A DNA stretch of 64,000 nt from Actinomadura luteofluorescens (GCF_013409365.1 NZ_JACCBA010000001.1:6324001-6388000), one strand, 5' to 3'; shown: positions 1-8,066, counted from the stretch's first letter. A program made the numbers and translations. Notes: a model not told the origin generated them from the sequence alone.

Positions 1-1
1 G

Positions 2-418
2 CTCGGCAAGGGCAGCATCCCCCTGTATCTGGGCCGCACCGAACGCTTCGCCACCCCCGGCCAGCGCCGCGTCCTGGAAAGCCTCAACCCCACCTGCGCC
101 GTCCAGGGCTGCGAAGTCCCCGGCGCCCTCTGCGAAGTCGACCATGTCGACGGATGGGCGCTCGGCTCGCCCACAGACATCGACCAGCTCACCCTCACCT
201 GCGGATGGCACAACCGCTGGAAGGCCACCAACCCCCACCGAGTCCACATCACCAAGACTCCGAACGGCCGCTACACCTACCGCCTCCAGCCACCGGCCGC
301 CTCCAGGCTCCCAGCCACCAAGCCCCTAACCCCGTGGACCGTAGAACCCAAAACGATCCCCCCACCCCACCGAATCACCCTCACCACACCCCCACCAACA
401 AACCCCCGCGCCCCGTAA
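2..418 (+). CDS. HNH endonuclease domain of a DUF222/13E12-repeat family protein, 5' truncated
   Basis: The first 138 readable codons are the C-terminal end of a protein whose start lies left of the window. They read through an HNH nuclease core: a CAVQGC zinc-type knuckle, then EVDHVDGW (the His-rich catalytic turn), then LTLTCGWHNRWK (the final Asn/His segment). This arrangement is typical of the HNH module that ends actinobacterial DUF222/13E12-repeat proteins, which are multicopy and of uncertain role. After the HNH core the protein ends in about 50 Pro/Thr-rich residues before a TAA stop. Only the nuclease part can be judged here; the N-terminal DUF222 region is inferred from the family. 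Confidence 0.85.
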   Translation, partial: LGKGSIPLYLGRTERFATPGQRRVLESLNPTCAVQGCEVPGALCEVDHVDGWALGSPTDIDQLTLTCGWHNRWKATNPHRVHITKTPNGRYTYRLQPPAASRLPATKPLTPWTVEPKTIPPPHRITLTTPPPTNPRAP

Positions 419-977
419 CCCAACCCCCCGCGCCATCCCCCTCCCCGTCCCCACCCCCCACCACCCAGACCAACTGGGCCACTTCCCCGTGCCCTCACTC
501 AGCGCACCCCACCACCCGCCCCGGCCAACGACAAGAGAACCGCCCCGCCCCGCTCCCTGCTAGCCCGCCCCGCCCTGCCCGCCCACGCGTGCTTCGGCTT
601 AGCCCCGCCTTGCCTCGCCAGGCCTGTCCGCGCCTCGCCCACCCCACTCGCCCCCACCTCGCCCCGCCTCACCCAGCATCGCCCCGCCCGGCCGCGTGTA
701 TGTCGGCCCTGCCCTGCCCTGCCTCGCCGGGCCTTTCCTCGCCCGCCCCCGCCCGGCAACGCGTGCTTCGGCTTCGCCTCACGTTGCCCCGCCGGGCCTT
801 TCCTCGCCCGCCCCGCTTGGCTCTGCCTCATGTCGCCCTGCCCGGCCACGCGTGTCTCGGCCTTGCCTAGCGCTGCTTGCTCTGCCTCGCCAGGACTTGC
901 CGGTGCTTGTGTTGAGTACGGAGCTCTCGTTGGTGGGGTGGCGGAGTTTTTGCTGGTGAGAAGTCGGGTGGCGCGGG
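419..977. repeat. C-rich low-complexity intergenic stretch with imperfect repeats
   Basis: No convincing gene lies here. The plus strand is almost purely C/T/G with runs of CCCCGCC and CCTCGCC. A 24-base unit beginning GCCGGGCCTTTCCTCG recurs at 726 and 791 (65 bases apart), and ACGCGTGCTTCGGCTT recurs at 585 and 759, with a decayed copy near 848. Open frames across it code for Pro/Ala/Arg-rich low-complexity peptides and look like composition artefacts. It may be a decayed duplication downstream of the HNH gene. Confidence 0.6.
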
Positions 978-1556
978 TTAGTGGATCTGTCGGGCCATGA
1001 AGATCGCTTGCTCGCCGGCCGACTCGGTGCCGTCGTAGAGCCTGGTGTCCAGCCCGCAGAAGGCGAAGCCCATCTTCAGGTAGGCGCCGATCGCGGGGGC
1101 GTTGATGTTGCTGACTTCAAGCCATACATGCCCGGCACCCTGCTCCTCGGCGAAGTCGAAGGCGTGGCTCATCAAGGTTCGTCCCAGACCCCTGCCCCTC
1201 CATCCTGGGGCGACCTCGATGTCGCAGATGGTCAGGCGCCTGTTCCATGGTTCGAAGGAGCTCTCCACGAACCCGCACAGTTCGTCTCCGCTGTAGGCGA
1301 CCACCGTCTGGCTCAGCTCGGGATCGCGGTCGGCCCGGGTGTCCTCATCGGCTGGGAAGACCTTGTGGATCGGAGGGGTCACGGGAGTCTGGCGGAGCGT
1401 GAAGCCCTCGCCCGTTTCGACCACTTCGAACACGGAATCTGTTGTGAACGACCCATCGAGCTTCGCCAAGGCCTGATCGTCCTCAGGTCGAGCAAGCCGG
1501 TAGGTGACGGCGCCCCGCACGCCGAGCACCGTCGCATCGTTCACGGTCTTCTTCAT
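978..1556 (-). CDS. streptothricin/nourseothricin N-acetyltransferase-like GNAT protein
   Basis: A 192-residue GNAT acetyltransferase. The acetyl-CoA loop is seen as VAPGWRGRGLGRTLM (R/Q-x-x-G-x-G/A motif). Beyond the general fold, it carries the signature stretches of streptothricin acetyltransferases (Sat/Nat type): LDGSFTTDSVFEV followed by GFTLRQTPVTPP near the N-terminus, WNRRLTICDIEVAP in the middle, and LEVSNINAPAIGAY plus GLDTRLYDGT near the C-terminus. Those enzymes inactivate streptothricin-class antibiotics by acetylating the beta-lysine side chain, so this is probably a resistance gene; the substrate is inferred from resemblance. I chose the ATG giving MKKTVND. An upstream ATG at 1610 with an AGAGG site is an alternative that adds 18 residues. 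It lies 132 bases downstream of a TetR gene on the same strand. Confidence 0.8.
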   Translation of the reverse strand: MKKTVNDATVLGVRGAVTYRLARPEDDQALAKLDGSFTTDSVFEVVETGEGFTLRQTPVTPPIHKVFPADEDTRADRDPELSQTVVAYSGDELCGFVESSFEPWNRRLTICDIEVAPGWRGRGLGRTLMSHAFDFAEEQGAGHVWLEVSNINAPAIGAYLKMGFAFCGLDTRLYDGTESAGEQAIFMARQIH

Positions 1557-1688
1557 GATCGACAACCTACTGCCGTACAAGCGGGAGGCTTCGTCCCGTT
1601 GCCGTGTCATGAGCAGCCTCTGTCCGCACCGCTCTGCGGTCGCGTCGGGTCCGGCAGCACCGCCGGCTGGAACGGCGTCCGTAACTCG

Positions 1689-2369
1689 TCAGGCAGGGAC
1701 CGCTCCACCTTCTCCGCGGCCGCAGGCTGGCGCTGAGCCAAGTTCGATGGCGTCTTGGTCGGCCATCCTTGTGGGGGTGGGCCAGGCGGTCATGGCGTGG
1801 GTGATGATCGATTCCAGGTCGGGGCGGGTGGCGCCGTCGCGGGCTTGTAGGGAGAGGCCCTGCACCACGGTGGTGTAGTAGCGGGCGAGGGCGTCGAGGT
1901 CGGTGGGGGACGCGGTGAGGTCGCCGTCGGTCACGCCGCGGGCCAGGCGGGCCCTGATGGCGGCGAGCATGTCGTGCCGGAGGCCGGCCAGGAACTCGCG
2001 GACCTCGTGGTTCTCCACGGCGCCGGTCGGGGCGGCGAGGACGAGCATGCAGTAGTGCGGGGCGTCGGAGCGGGTGATCTCGTCGGCGGTGGCGCGCAGC
2101 ATGGCGTGGATCGCGGCGCGGGCGGTCGGCTGCTCGCGCAGGGCGCGTCTCGGGGGTTCGCCCGAGGTCGTGCCGTAGAGCGCCATGACCTTGCGGAACA
2201 GGTCCGCTTTGCTGCCGAAGCAGGCGTAGATGCTGGCCGAGGCGATGCCCATGGCCTGGGCCAGGTCCTTGAGGGACGTGCCCTCGTAGCCCCGTTCCCA
2301 GAACACGTCCAGCGCCTGGCGCAGGGCGGTGTCCGGGTCGAACGTGCGCGGCCTGCCGCGACCAGCCAT
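1689..2369 (-). CDS. TetR/AcrR family repressor
   Basis: A 226-residue TetR-type regulator. Residues 1-60 form the helix-turn-helix domain ([20 protein letters not shown] is the recognition region); the rest is a ligand-binding helical domain with a loosely conserved C-terminal tail rich in Gly and Ala. It is transcribed divergently from the quinone oxidoreductase gene at 2480. The shared 110-base intergenic region holds two near-identical palindromic sites, so autoregulation and control of the oxidoreductase are likely. The ligand is unknown; electrophiles or quinones would fit the neighbour. Confidence 0.85.
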   Translation of the reverse strand: MAGRGRPRTFDPDTALRQALDVFWERGYEGTSLKDLAQAMGIASASIYACFGSKADLFRKVMALYGTTSGEPPRRALREQPTARAAIHAMLRATADEITRSDAPHYCMLVLAAPTGAVENHEVREFLAGLRHDMLAAIRARLARGVTDGDLTASPTDLDALARYYTTVVQGLSLQARDGATRPDLESIITHAMTAWPTPTRMADQDAIELGSAPACGRGEGGAVPA

Positions 2370-2387
2370 CGGGATGCGTCTCCGTAC

Positions 2388-2409
2388 TTGTTTGTCGTTC
2401 GATCAACTT
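2388..2409. promoter_or_regulatory. candidate TetR operator, copy 1
   Basis: The half-site TTGTTTGTCG is followed by TT and a degenerate right arm CGATCAACTT. The first 16 bases are identical to the copy at 2444. It sits just upstream of the TetR start at 2369. Confidence 0.6.
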
Positions 2410-2443
2410 TACCTTGACCGGCGCCTCGTGCGCGTGGGACGGT

Positions 2444-2465
2444 TTGTTTGTCGTTCGATAAACAA
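2444..2465. promoter_or_regulatory. candidate TetR operator, copy 2
   Basis: An imperfect palindrome with arms TTGTTTGTCG and CGATAAACAA (one mismatch) around TT. It is placed 56 bases after copy 1 and immediately upstream of the AGGAG ribosome site of the oxidoreductase, where bound repressor would block transcription. Confidence 0.7.
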
Positions 2466-2479
2466 ATAGGAGCCGACCG

Positions 2480-3478
2480 TTGAACCTTCCCGCCACCATG
2501 CGCGCCCTGCGGCAGACGTCGCTGAACGGCCCCCAGGACCTGCGGCTGATCGATGACGCGCCGGTACCGGGCCCCGGCCCCGGCGAGGTTCTGGTCCGGG
2601 TCACCGCCGCCGGAGTCAACTTCGTCGACGTCTCGCAGGCCCACGGCACGTTCGCGGGTGGGCCGCAGCCGCCGTATGTGGCGGGCATCGAGGGCGCGGG
2701 CGAGGTCGTCGCCCTCGGGGAGGGGGTGGACGGTCCGGAGCCCGGAACCCATGTCGTCGGCGTCGGGGTCATGGGCGGCGCGTTCGCGGAGTACATGGTG
2801 CTGCCCGCGGCCGCGGCGGTTCCCGTGCCGGTGGGCTGGGGCGACGAGCAGGCCTTGGGCATGGTCGTGAACTGGCCGACCGCGCTGGCGGCGCTCAAGC
2901 CGCTGGGCCGCATCGAAGCAGGTCAGACGGTGTTGATCCACGCCGCGGCCGGCGGGACCGGTCAGGTCGCGGTGAGGCTGGCCAAGCACTACGGCGCGAC
3001 GGTGATCGCCGCCGCCTCGCCCGGCAAGCACGAGGTCGTCCTGGCGCTGGGCGCCGACCACGTCATCGACTCGCGCGCCACCGACCTCGCCGGCGAGGTC
3101 CTGCGCCTGACGGGCGGCGCAGGCGCCGACCTGGTGCTGGAGTCGGTCGGCGGCGCCGTCCTCGACGCCAGTCTGGCCGCGGCCAAGCGGGTGACGGGAC
3201 GGGTCGTCGTCTACGGCGTGGCCGGCGGCGAAGCCGCGATCACCAACTGGGAACTGGTCTACGAGCACCAGGTCCACCTGATCGGCCTGAACATCGGCAC
3301 TCTGATCCAGGCCGCACCGCAGATCTTCGGCGAGGTCATGGGGGAGATGTCCGCGCTCCTCGCGGCCGGGGTGCTCGGCCCCGGCCGGCCCACCACCTAC
3401 GAGCTGGCCGAGGGGCCCAAGGCGCTCGCGGAACTGGAGGCGCGGGCCACCGTGGGCAAGCTGGCTCTGCTGCCTTGA
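2480..3478 (+). CDS. zinc-independent NADPH:quinone oxidoreductase (MDR superfamily)
   Basis: A 332-residue medium-chain dehydrogenase/reductase of the quinone oxidoreductase branch. The GroES-like N-terminal half carries PGPGPGEVLVRVTAAGVNFVD, and the Rossmann half has AAAGGTGQVAVRLAKHYGA (nucleotide-binding AxxGxxGxxA). The catalytic-zinc Cys/His ligands of alcohol dehydrogenases are absent, as expected for this branch, so it should reduce quinones or enones with NADPH. The TTG start is preferred because AGGAG sits 7 bases upstream; the ATG at 2498 is 25 bases from that site. Control by the divergent TetR is indicated by the palindromes at 2388 and 2444. Confidence 0.85.
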   Translation: MNLPATMRALRQTSLNGPQDLRLIDDAPVPGPGPGEVLVRVTAAGVNFVDVSQAHGTFAGGPQPPYVAGIEGAGEVVALGEGVDGPEPGTHVVGVGVMGGAFAEYMVLPAAAAVPVPVGWGDEQALGMVVNWPTALAALKPLGRIEAGQTVLIHAAAGGTGQVAVRLAKHYGATVIAAASPGKHEVVLALGADHVIDSRATDLAGEVLRLTGGAGADLVLESVGGAVLDASLAAAKRVTGRVVVYGVAGGEAAITNWELVYEHQVHLIGLNIGTLIQAAPQIFGEVMGEMSALLAAGVLGPGRPTTYELAEGPKALAELEARATVGKLALLP

Positions 3479-3488
3479 GCGGGAATGT

Positions 3489-4082
3489 TCAGTGCGCCTG
3501 GCGGGGACGGGGCTTGGCGCGGACGTGGAGGCGTTCCCCCTGGCGGCCGAAGAGGCTGAGGACCTCGACCGGGCCTTCGCCCGTGGTGCCGAACCAGTGC
3601 GGTAGCCGGGTGTCGAACTCGGCCACCTCGCCCGGGCCCAGGATCAGGTCGTGGTCGGCCAGGACCAGGCGCAGACGTCCCGAAAGCACGTAGAGCCACT
3701 CGTAGCCCTCGTGGGTGCAGAGGTCGGGCACGCGCCGGGCCGCCGGGAGGACCATCTTGTACGACTGGATCGGGCCGGGCTGGCGTGTCAGGGGGAGGAC
3801 GGTGTTGCCGTTCACCCGCCGGGGCGTCAGCCGGACGCGGGGGTCGCCGACCTCGGGGGCGCCCACCAGTTCGTCCAGCGGGACCTGGTGGGCGTGCGAG
3901 ATGGGCAGCAGCAGCTCCAGGCTTGGACGGCGCTGACCGGACTCCAGGCGCGACAGCGTGCTCTTCGAGATTCCGGTGGCCTCGGACAGCTCGGCCAGTG
4001 TCACGTTGCGCTCGGTGCGCAGCCGCTTGAGGCGCGGGCCGACCTCGGCGAGCGCGTCGGCGATGGCGGGTGGGTGATGCAT
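3489..4082 (-). CDS. XRE-family regulator with C-terminal cupin domain
   Basis: A 197-residue protein. The N-terminal helix-turn-helix (VTLAELSEATGISKSTLSRL, about residues 27-46) is followed by a cupin_2 barrel that contains GYEWLYVLSGRLRLVL and GPGEVAEFDTRLPHWF. This domain order is that of PuuR-like/cupin repressors, which sense small ligands through the barrel. It is divergent from the flavoprotein-MFS pair at 4175-6351, which it probably controls. I use the ATG at 4082; an upstream ATG would add 23 unconserved residues and run into the divergent promoter. Confidence 0.85.
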   Translation of the reverse strand: MHHPPAIADALAEVGPRLKRLRTERNVTLAELSEATGISKSTLSRLESGQRRPSLELLLPISHAHQVPLDELVGAPEVGDPRVRLTPRRVNGNTVLPLTRQPGPIQSYKMVLPAARRVPDLCTHEGYEWLYVLSGRLRLVLADHDLILGPGEVAEFDTRLPHWFGTTGEGPVEVLSLFGRQGERLHVRAKPRPRQAH

Positions 4083-4113
4083 GCCCCCATTCCACTGCGG
4101 CCGTCCCGGAAAT

Positions 4114-4129
4114 GGCAACAAAGGTTGTC
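4114..4129. promoter_or_regulatory. candidate XRE-cupin operator
   Basis: An imperfect inverted repeat, GGCAAC-AAAG-GTTGTC (5 of 6 arm positions pair), in the 92-base divergent region between the regulator and the flavoprotein gene. Confidence 0.4.
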
Positions 4130-4174
4130 GGCCGGGCGGCGGGGAGGGCACTGTCCGCGGCGGAGGTGATCGCG

Positions 4175-5155
4175 ATGAGCGATGACGAGTACGACGTCGC
4201 GGTGGTCGGTGCGGGGGCCGCCGGGTTGAACGCCGCGCTGGTGCTGGCGCGGGCGCGGCGGCGGGTCGCGGTGGTGGACGCGGGCGAGCCCCGCAACGCT
4301 CCGGCCGCGCACATGCAGGGGTTCCTGTCGCGGGACGGTATGCCGCCCGCCGCGCTGCTGGACGTGGGCCGGGCCGAGGTCGCCGGGTACGGGGCGGCTC
4401 TGATCGGCGCCCGGGTGGAGCACGTCGATCCCGGGTTCACCGTGCGCCTCGTCGGCGGTGCGGTCCTGAGCGCGCGGCGGCTGGTGGTGGCCACCGGCCT
4501 GCGGGACGAGTTGCCCGGCATCCCCGGGGTGGCGGAGCGGTGGGGGCGGGACGTGCTGCACTGCCCTTACTGCCACGGGTACGAGGTCCGCGACCAGCCC
4601 CTGGGCGTGCTGGGCACCTCGCCCGGCGCGGTGCATCAGGCCCTGCTGCTGCGGCAGTGGTCCGAGGACGTGGTGCTGTTCGCCCACACCCTGGAGCTGG
4701 ACGAGGAGGAGCGCGAACGTCTCACCGCCCGCGGCGTGCGCCTCGTGGAGGGGGAGGTCAAGCGGGTGGTCGCGGACGATCGGGTGCGCGGCGTCGAGCT
4801 GGCCGGCGGGCGGACGGTGCCGCGCCGCGCGGTGTTCCTGTTCCCGCGCATGGTTCCGCGCGACGCCCTGCTGACCGGGCTCGGCTGCGCCGTCGAGGAC
4901 GGCCGGGTCGTCACCGACCGGACCGGACGCACCACTGTGCCGGGCGTGTGGGCGGTCGGGAACGTGACCGATCCGCGCGCGCAGGTCGTCACCGCCGCCG
5001 GCATGGGCTCCGCGGCGGCCATCGCCCTCAACGCCGACCTGCTGGACGAGGACGTCCACCGCGCCATGGACCAGCACCGCGCCGTGGACCAGCACCGTGT
5101 CGTGGACCAGCACCGCGCCATCGAGCAGCACCGTGTCGGGGGTGGGGGGCGGTGA
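4175..5155 (+). CDS. thioredoxin-reductase-like NAD(P)/FAD-dependent oxidoreductase
   Basis: A 326-residue two-dinucleotide-domain flavoprotein. VAVVGAGAAGLNAALVLARA (residues 7-26) binds FAD, and CPYCHGYE (about residue 130) gives the redox CxxC in the position used by thioredoxin-reductase-like disulfide oxidases. The final GVWAVGNVTDP segment is the second FAD contact of the family. Such stand-alone proteins act on low-molecular-weight thiols or in natural-product detoxification rather than on thioredoxin. The ATG at 4175 has GGAGGT 7 bases upstream. The C-terminus carries an unusual 4 x 6-residue repeat (see 5068). It overlaps the MFS gene by GTGA, so the two are co-translated. Confidence 0.8.
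   Translation: MSDDEYDVAVVGAGAAGLNAALVLARARRRVAVVDAGEPRNAPAAHMQGFLSRDGMPPAALLDVGRAEVAGYGAALIGARVEHVDPGFTVRLVGGAVLSARRLVVATGLRDELPGIPGVAERWGRDVLHCPYCHGYEVRDQPLGVLGTSPGAVHQALLLRQWSEDVVLFAHTLELDEEERERLTARGVRLVEGEVKRVVADDRVRGVELAGGRTVPRRAVFLFPRMVPRDALLTGLGCAVEDGRVVTDRTGRTTVPGVWAVGNVTDPRAQVVTAAGMGSAAAIALNADLLDEDVHRAMDQHRAVDQHRVVDQHRAIEQHRVGGGGR
5068..5139 (+). repeat. four 18-base in-frame tandem repeats
   Basis: Four contiguous 18-base units (starting 5068, 5086, 5104 and 5122) encode MDQHRA, VDQHRV, VDQHRA and IEQHRV at the very end of the flavoprotein. Units 1/3 and 2/4 are most alike, which suggests a 36-base duplication of an 18-base pair. The tail is hydrophilic and His-rich. Confidence 0.85.
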
Positions 5156-6351
5156 GTGTCGGAGTCGTGTCGGAGCCGGCTTCGGTCTCCGGGAGGAGGT
5201 TGCCGCTCGGGGTCTACCTGCTCGCGTTCAGCCTGTTCGCGATGGGCAGCGCGGAGTTCCTGCTGGCCGGGGTCCTGCCGGAGATCGCCGACGATCTGCG
5301 GATCAGCCTGTCCTCGGCCGGCGCGCTGATCTCGGCGTTCGCCGCCGGGGTGGTCGTCGGGGGGCCTCCCCTCGCCGTCCTGACGCTGCGCTGGCCGCGA
5401 CGTGCCACGCTGGTGGCGACGCAGGTCGTCTTCGCGGTCTCGGTGGCGGTCGGCCTTGTGGCCGACGATTACGCGGTGCTGCTGGTCACCCGCTTCCTGT
5501 GCGGCCTGGCCTATGCGGGGTACTGGGCGGTCGCGGCGGTCACCGCGATCGGCCTCGTCACGCCCGACCGCACCGCGCGGGCTTCGGGGGTGGTCGTCAG
5601 CGGGCTCAGCCTGGCGATGGTCGCCGGGGGTCCGGCGGGCGCCCTGCTCGGCTACTTCACCGGGTGGCGGGGCGGGTTCTGGGGGGTGGTGGCCCTGACC
5701 GCCGCGGGCGCTGTCCTGAGCCTGCTCGCGGTGCCCGCGACCAGCGCGGACGCGGAGCCGAGCGTGCGGCGTGAGCTGCGCACCATGGGGCGGCCGCGGC
5801 TGTGGGTCGTCTACGCCGCCACCATCCTGAGCACCGCCGCCTACATGATCTCGTTCAACTATCTCGCGGCGTTCCTGACCGACGTCACCGGCGTTCCGGG
5901 CGTGTGGGTGCCGGCGGTCCTCGCGCTGTTCGGCGTCGGCGCCTTCATCGGGCTGTCCGTCGGGGGCCGGATCGCCGACAGGCGGCCCACGCACGCGCTC
6001 ATGGCGGGGGCGCTGGGGATAGCGGCATGTTCCGTCCTGCTCGCGGTCCTGGCCGGGCATGCGCCGGCCGTCGTCCCGCTCGTCCTACTGCTCGGGGTCG
6101 CCGGATTCGTGCTGAACCCGGCCATCTACGGGCGGGTGTTCGCCATCGCGGCAGATGCGCCGACCCTCGCAGGGGCCACGACCGTCTCGGCGTTCCAGCT
6201 TGGCATCAGCATCGTGCCGGCCCTCGCCGGTGCCGCCATGAACGCTGGCGCGGGCCTCACCTCCGTCACCTGGATCGGTGCCGGGCTGGCGGCGGCCATC
6301 GTGCCGACGGTCCTCCTCGACCGGACGCTCTCCCGCCGCGAACGGGACTGA
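5152..6351 (+). CDS. MFS transporter, DHA1 drug-efflux type
   Basis: A 399-residue, 12-helix major facilitator. MGSAEFLLAGVLPEIADDL near residue 25 and the loop-2 region VGGPPLAVLTLRWPRR resemble the Cml/arabinose-efflux (DHA1) subfamily. It starts at a GTG that overlaps the flavoprotein stop (GTGA), so both proteins come from one transcript. The pair under an XRE-cupin regulator looks like a modify-and-export unit for a toxic small molecule. A GTG at 5167 is an alternative start. The substrate is unknown. Confidence 0.85.
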   Translation: MSVGVVSEPASVSGRRLPLGVYLLAFSLFAMGSAEFLLAGVLPEIADDLRISLSSAGALISAFAAGVVVGGPPLAVLTLRWPRRATLVATQVVFAVSVAVGLVADDYAVLLVTRFLCGLAYAGYWAVAAVTAIGLVTPDRTARASGVVVSGLSLAMVAGGPAGALLGYFTGWRGGFWGVVALTAAGAVLSLLAVPATSADAEPSVRRELRTMGRPRLWVVYAATILSTAAYMISFNYLAAFLTDVTGVPGVWVPAVLALFGVGAFIGLSVGGRIADRRPTHALMAGALGIAACSVLLAVLAGHAPAVVPLVLLLGVAGFVLNPAIYGRVFAIAADAPTLAGATTVSAFQLGISIVPALAGAAMNAGAGLTSVTWIGAGLAAAIVPTVLLDRTLSRRERD

Positions 6352-6368
6352 CCAGACCACGAGGAGGC

Positions 6369-6396
6369 GCGGACCGCCCCGGCCGGGGCGGTCCGC
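6369..6396. terminator. perfect 12-bp hairpin between convergent genes
   Basis: GCGGACCGCCCC pairs with GGGGCGGTCCGC around a GGCC loop. It lies between the MFS stop and the oppositely oriented stop at 6403 and can serve both strands. No T-tract is visible, as is common in such genomes. Confidence 0.75.
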
Positions 6397-6402
6397 CGGT
6401 GG

Positions 6403-7347
6403 TCACGGGGTCTTGGTCGGGGTCGCGCTCGGTGCGCCGGGGGCGCTGGAGGGCGGCTGGGCGCCGGCGGTCTCGGTCGGGTTCGGGCCCACGAAGAGGA
6501 GGACCTGGTTCTTGGCCCAGGGGACCGCGTCGTGGACGTACCACGTGGGCGGAGCCTGGCCGGACTTCAGGACCTTGCTGGCGTTCCCTTCCATGGCGCG
6601 GTACTCCGGCACCGTGACGTGCCGCTTGCGCAGGGCCGCCAGCACCTCGTCGACGCGGTGCTTGCGGTAGGTCATGCCGTGCATGACCTCGCCCAGGGCG
6701 GTGGCGGGGGCTGTGCTGTCGTACTTCTCGCCCGGACGGGCCTCCCGCCCGAAGGCGATGGTGGCGGTGCCCTTGTAGCCGGTGCGGATCCGGACGCCGA
6801 CCGGGCAGACGTCGCCCGCGCCGCCGGTCTCGCACTCGCCCTTGGCGGTGATCGTGGTGACGTCGCGCTCGGTGGTGTTCTCGCTGGTGTCCATCATGAC
6901 GACGGTGCCGACGATGGACGGGGAGGTCGGGACCATCGACAGGGTGACGTCGAGGCCATGGGCGGCGAACTCCTCCTTGTAGCGCTTCGGGTCGGCCAGC
7001 GGGTCGCGGACGCGCACGTCGATGTAGCCGCCCTTGCGGGTGAACGTCAGCGCCGCGACCAGCCCGACGCGCGGGCTCGCCGGGGTGATGGCCGGGGCCC
7101 CGCCGGATCCGCCGTCGCGGGCCATCGCGACCGCCGTGACGGCGGCGCCGGCGATGCCCGCCGCGGCCAGCGGGAGGCCGATGAGCATGACCGGCGAGCG
7201 CCGCCTGCGCGGGGCGGCCGAGGGGACCGCGGTCGCGGTGATGCGGTCGGCGAGGGCGGTGGCCGCGTCGCCCGGCAGCAGGGCCCCGGCCTGACGGTCG
7301 GTGACGGAGGCGAGCCCCGCGATCAGTGGGTCGATGTCGCGGTTCAT
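6403..7347 (-). CDS. membrane-anchored partner of the ECF sigma factor (CU044_5270-like)
   Basis: A 314-residue protein that starts inside the stop of the ECF sigma gene (ATGA overlap), the usual arrangement for sigma/anti-sigma pairs. Residues 1-45 are cytoplasmic and a single hydrophobic segment follows (SPVMLIGLPLAAAGIAGAAV, about residues 50-70). The rest is an exported domain with a Pro/Thr/Ser-rich tail. It resembles the actinobacterial CU044_5270 group seen beside ECF sigma genes. A classical zinc anti-sigma HxxxCxxC motif is not visible, so how it restrains sigma, or whether it does, is open. Confidence 0.65.
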   Translation of the reverse strand: MNRDIDPLIAGLASVTDRQAGALLPGDAATALADRITATAVPSAAPRRRRSPVMLIGLPLAAAGIAGAAVTAVAMARDGGSGGAPAITPASPRVGLVAALTFTRKGGYIDVRVRDPLADPKRYKEEFAAHGLDVTLSMVPTSPSIVGTVVMMDTSENTTERDVTTITAKGECETGGAGDVCPVGVRIRTGYKGTATIAFGREARPGEKYDSTAPATALGEVMHGMTYRKHRVDEVLAALRKRHVTVPEYRAMEGNASKVLKSGQAPPTWYVHDAVPWAKNQVLLFVGPNPTETAGAQPPSSAPGAPSATPTKTP

Positions 7348-8030
7348 GTGGGGTCTCCGTTCGGGATCCGCCGCCCCGCGGCGGGCAGGGGCGTGGTGGG
7401 CAGGGGCGTGGCGGGCAGGGGCGTGGAGGCGGCGGGGGCGTCGGCGTCCGCGCGGGCCAGGGCGCGGGCGAACCGGCGGCGGGCGCGGTGCAAGCGGATC
7501 CGCACCGCGTTGCGGGAGCAGCCGAGGACGGTCGCGATCTCGCCGTGGTCGAGCCCCTCCCAGCCGACCAGGGCCAGCAGCTCGCGGTCGGACTCGGGCA
7601 GGCCGCGGAACGCGGCGCCGACACCGGCCAGGTCGCCGTCGGGCGCGTCGTGGCCGGTCAGGCCGTCGCGCACCTGGGAGCCGAGGTCGGCGGCCAGCGC
7701 GGACCGGCGGCGCTCGCCGCGGTGGTGGTTGGCCAGGACGCGCCGGGCCACCCCGTACAGCCACAGGCGGGCCTCGTCACCGGGCGGGACGTCGTCGAGC
7801 CGCCGCCAGGCCGTGAGGAACGTCTCCGCCAGGACGTCGGCGGCGTCCTGCGGGTCGCTGGTGCGGCGCAGCGCGTACCCGAGGATGCGGGCGCGGTTGG
7901 CCGCGTAGACGTCCTCGAAGCGGCGGCGCCGGTCGTCGGGCGGGCGGGATTCCTGCGCGTGGGGTGTTCGCGATGGGGATGGCAAGCCCTCTCCTCTCGT
8001 CGCGGCGTTCTCACCGGACGCAGGGCACAT
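7344..8030 (-). CDS. ECF RNA polymerase sigma factor
   Basis: A 228-residue group 4 sigma factor. Region 2 covers about residues 35-105 (FEDVYAANRARILGYALRRT, then WLYGVARRVLANHHR for -10 recognition). Region 4 covers about 140-190 (LPESDRELLALVGWEGLDHG, then GCSRNAVRIRLHRARRR as the -35 helix-turn-helix). After region 4 the protein ends in a Pro/Leu/Thr repeat (PLPATPLPTTPLPAAG) encoded by 15-base repeats near 7380-7425. It is co-translated with the membrane protein at 6403. Upstream, a 15-base direct repeat (ACGCGGCGCAGCACT) starts at 8067 and 8084. Confidence 0.88.
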   Translation of the reverse strand: MCPASGENAATRGEGLPSPSRTPHAQESRPPDDRRRRFEDVYAANRARILGYALRRTSDPQDAADVLAETFLTAWRRLDDVPPGDEARLWLYGVARRVLANHHRGERRRSALAADLGSQVRDGLTGHDAPDGDLAGVGAAFRGLPESDRELLALVGWEGLDHGEIATVLGCSRNAVRIRLHRARRRFARALARADADAPAASTPLPATPLPTTPLPAAGRRIPNGDPT

Positions 8031-8066
8031 GTCCGCACATCGCCGAGCATTTCAGCACAGCTCTTC

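Noticed and set aside
154..870. Long Pro/Arg-rich frames in the C-rich stretch
   Set aside because: Composition-driven, overlapping the HNH end and the repeats, with no family resemblance.
7380..7425. Short-period repeats considered as a CRISPR-like array
   Set aside because: The 15-base units are contiguous, in frame and coding; there are no spacers.
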